Below, piece by piece: positions 61,890-64,000 of a DNA stretch of 64,000 bases. How positions within the stretch are numbered: the stretch's first letter is position 1; each line of letters starts with the position of its first letter. The translations under genes and the position numbers were made by a program. The notes beneath the pieces were generated by a model that searched no databases, was not told the origin of the DNA, and saw only the letters and a program-made list of their open reading frames with translations. This stretch comes from Nymphaea colorata (Eukaryota > Streptophyta > Magnoliopsida > Nymphaeales > Nymphaeaceae): assembly GCF_008831285.2 (NCBI RefSeq), contig NC_045138.2:37315115-37379114 (forward strand), written 5' to 3'.

Positions 61890-64000
61890 GAGGGAGATAT
61901 GGATAGCCAAAAAAATGTAGGAATTCCTTTTCGGCGTTGCAGAAACATGGGCATGGGAAGATTGGTGGTTGAAGTTCGACCATGGTTCGTTGTCTTGATC
62001 GACTCTGTAGGTTTTGAAGCCAAAAGACTTTTAGTACTGTCCAAAGTCTTCTGATAATTAGTCACTATAGAAATCAGGCAATAACAGACTTGTAATATAA
62101 AATTATTTTGAAAAGTCTGTCAGTAAATTTCTCCTGCCATGAATAATTTGGTGCAACTATTTGTTTGATCTCTTTATCTAAGATGGAAAAGGTTCATGGG
62201 AGTTCCCGAGTTGCGGCTGCGTCACTCAACCAGCATTGGAGGCCACGGGGAGCTGAGGCCGATGGCCCGATGGTGATAGAAATCCCGACTATCCGCCCTT
62301 CTACATCCGTTGGCCTAATCAAAGGCCATCTTGGCTTCATCCTAGATTTTTATTGACTTTACTGGTTAATTAACCAGGTCTGGAGCTGGTGCTCTTGCTG
62401 GCGTCTGAATTTCTTCTCCATTTCGGGCCTTTTGGTATTTTCAACTCTCTTATTCGAGGATCTGGGGTTCTTCAGAAATATTAATTTCACGATTGTGCAG
62501 TCATTTGAGATTTTTTGCTCGAAGAAACACGAGTCAAAGATAAAGAATTTTTCACCAGGATGGATGGCCACTCAACCCTCAAATTGTGCCAACCGAACCT
62601 TCATCTTTCAAGACGTTAAGAGTTGAGTACATGTAAAGTGTGTGGCACACTTGGAACAATCTTATAAGCTTTCACGCAAATGGCTCAGTGATCATATTGA
62701 ATTTATAAATCACGGCATGCATTGGTGCTGACGCTAAAGTATGATCCGCTTAAAATGAGTAAAAGGATTAAGATTTTCGTGATTTTCTTCTTTATGGTGA
62801 TCGTAACGCAATTTAAACCTATGCATAGACGTGGACGGAGATCACAGATCCTTTTCTTTTATCTCTTTGATCCACAGGCTCCTGAAGTTATAATATTTAT
62901 TTTCGGTGAGCGGAAGTTAACCCAATGCTTGAGTGGGAAGCTGAACCTTCATCTCCTTTTCCCTCTATTTTTTTTTTTTTTTTATGGGTTCAGAGCTGCA
63001 TCGGGACCTAGGTGACTATAGGAAAATGAATTTATGTATGTACTATCACTGATTTCTTTCTGAGTTTGGAAATGGTTGAAGAAAAAAAGGTGCACAACTA
63101 TATACTATTAGTGTTTTAGTTACTTGGAAAGCTCGTTAACAAACTCCGCTCAAGAGGTTTATGGATCATATGATTATGAGATGGAGAGTTGGGCAGCAGC
63201 ATAGAGTTATTAGTGGACCGGGTCATGGATTCAAGTACCAAATGGATATTGTCCCATTTAGCAGGCAGGGCAATCAAGGATTTCATCAATTAAAGGCCTG
63301 CTGATTTGTGGTTGGCGTTCAACAATCCCAAAAGATCATTCATTTTTTCTGGCACTCAATCAAGGACGGTTTCATTTATTGTGCATTTAGTGGTCCACCT
63401 CACTTTGCCAATCAGAAGCCTTATGAAAATAAGTTTTTTTATTTTTGAATGCTGATTAAGTGCAATATTGTTATGTTGTAAGAACTTAAGATTCAATAAA
63501 ATGCAAGAGCCAGTGGCTCTTCACCTCCGAGTGGGATCGATCTCAATTTTCTAAGGTTTCCTTCGTCCGATTCCCTTGCCGTCGGGCAAAAAATCATGCC
63601 GCCGTCTTACCCGTAGACTGTAGTATCGTCCAATGTCGAACTTATTCGATTGTCGGTTTGATTTCAGATCCATTTAAGCGGATGTCACAAAAAGACCTCA
63701 CTATTAATCTGTATCAGAGACTCAGATTAATAAAGATCTGAATAGATTGGCTTCCACTTACTAAAAAACCTCACTATTAATCTGTATCAGAGGCTCAGAT
63801 TAATAAAGATCGGAATAGATTGGCTCGAGCACTTGCGAATGCACTTGTCTTATGCTGAGCCGAATTCGATTAGTCTTTTGTGTGAAATAGGTTTTTCATC
63901 CATGACTTAAACAAAATTCGATCAGATTAGAGCTGATTAAATCAGACAAGATAAAACCTGAATTCACCCGTCTCGAACTGCTCGGTCTTCTGTCTATCTG
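61890..64000. other. Spacer at the right edge
   Basis: The first several hundred bases are probably 3' UTR of the coiled-coil gene. Poly-T at about 62968-62982 followed by GGGTTCAGAGCTGCATCGGG resembles a retroposon tail. A tandem repeat lies at 63695-63825. ORFs at 62165-62356 and 62722-63015 are not recognisable proteins. Confidence 0.45.
63695..63825. repeat. 73-bp period tandem repeat with internal palindrome
   Basis: Units 63695-63752 and 63768-63825 share ACCTCACTATTAATCTG, CTCAGATTAATAAAGATC and GAATAGATTGGCT with about two differences. Each unit contains an ATTAATCTG...CAGATTAAT inverted repeat (9-bp arms) able to form a stem. Confidence 0.9.

Overview
The window is nuclear DNA of a flowering plant. 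Every gene is split by AT-rich GT-AG introns, the coding exons match plant protein families, and the intergenic DNA carries microsatellites, foldback elements and a poly(A)-tailed retroposon with a target-site duplication. I cannot name the species. I found no bacterial, viral or organellar block and no CRISPR array. Exon boundaries were read by eye from splice sites, reading phase and family similarity, and the codon arithmetic closes for every model.

Layout: (1) 333-5177 (+) is the 3' part of a TPR-plus-J-domain co-chaperone. (2) 6024-13014 (-) is a complete eIF3 subunit e gene, convergent with it. (3) 13015-17413 is intergenic, ending in nested foldback repeats, an AT microsatellite and a TATA box. 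(4) 17414-35999 (+) is a tandem array of four complete alpha-type carbonic anhydrase genes, called CA-1 to CA-4 here, with almost the same exon lengths. (5) 37171-40571 (-) is S-formylglutathione hydrolase. (6) 40572-46553 is a gene-poor spacer with an 81-bp near-perfect hairpin. (7) 46554-51465 (+) is a cytosolic-type NAD-dependent glycerol-3-phosphate dehydrogenase. (8) 52025-57729 (-) is a saccharopine-dehydrogenase-like oxidoreductase. (9) 59204-61889 (+) is a small coiled-coil protein gene. (10) The rest, to 64000, is spacer with a 73-bp tandem repeat.

The single-copy genes are housekeeping functions: translation initiation, Hsp70 co-chaperone, formaldehyde detoxification, glycerol-3-phosphate/NADH balance and an uncharacterised reductase. 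They do not form one pathway. The order TPR-DnaJ, SFGH, GPDH recalls, from memory, three adjacent Arabidopsis chromosome 2 genes, so eIF3e and the carbonic anhydrase array look like local insertions or losses. The array is the distinctive part: four secreted-type enzymes with intact zinc ligands. CA-3 and CA-4 are recent duplicates, CA-1 is the most divergent, and CA-2 has an extra exon coding a His/Pro-rich 14-residue repeat plus an altered active-site position.

The items most worth a second look are the CA-2 repeat exon, the 81-bp hairpin at 41120-41384, the SINE-like retroposon at 20530-20752, the three-copy foldback family (2337, 9155, 20055), and the nested inverted repeats before CA-1. 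I saw no wholly new multi-gene system.
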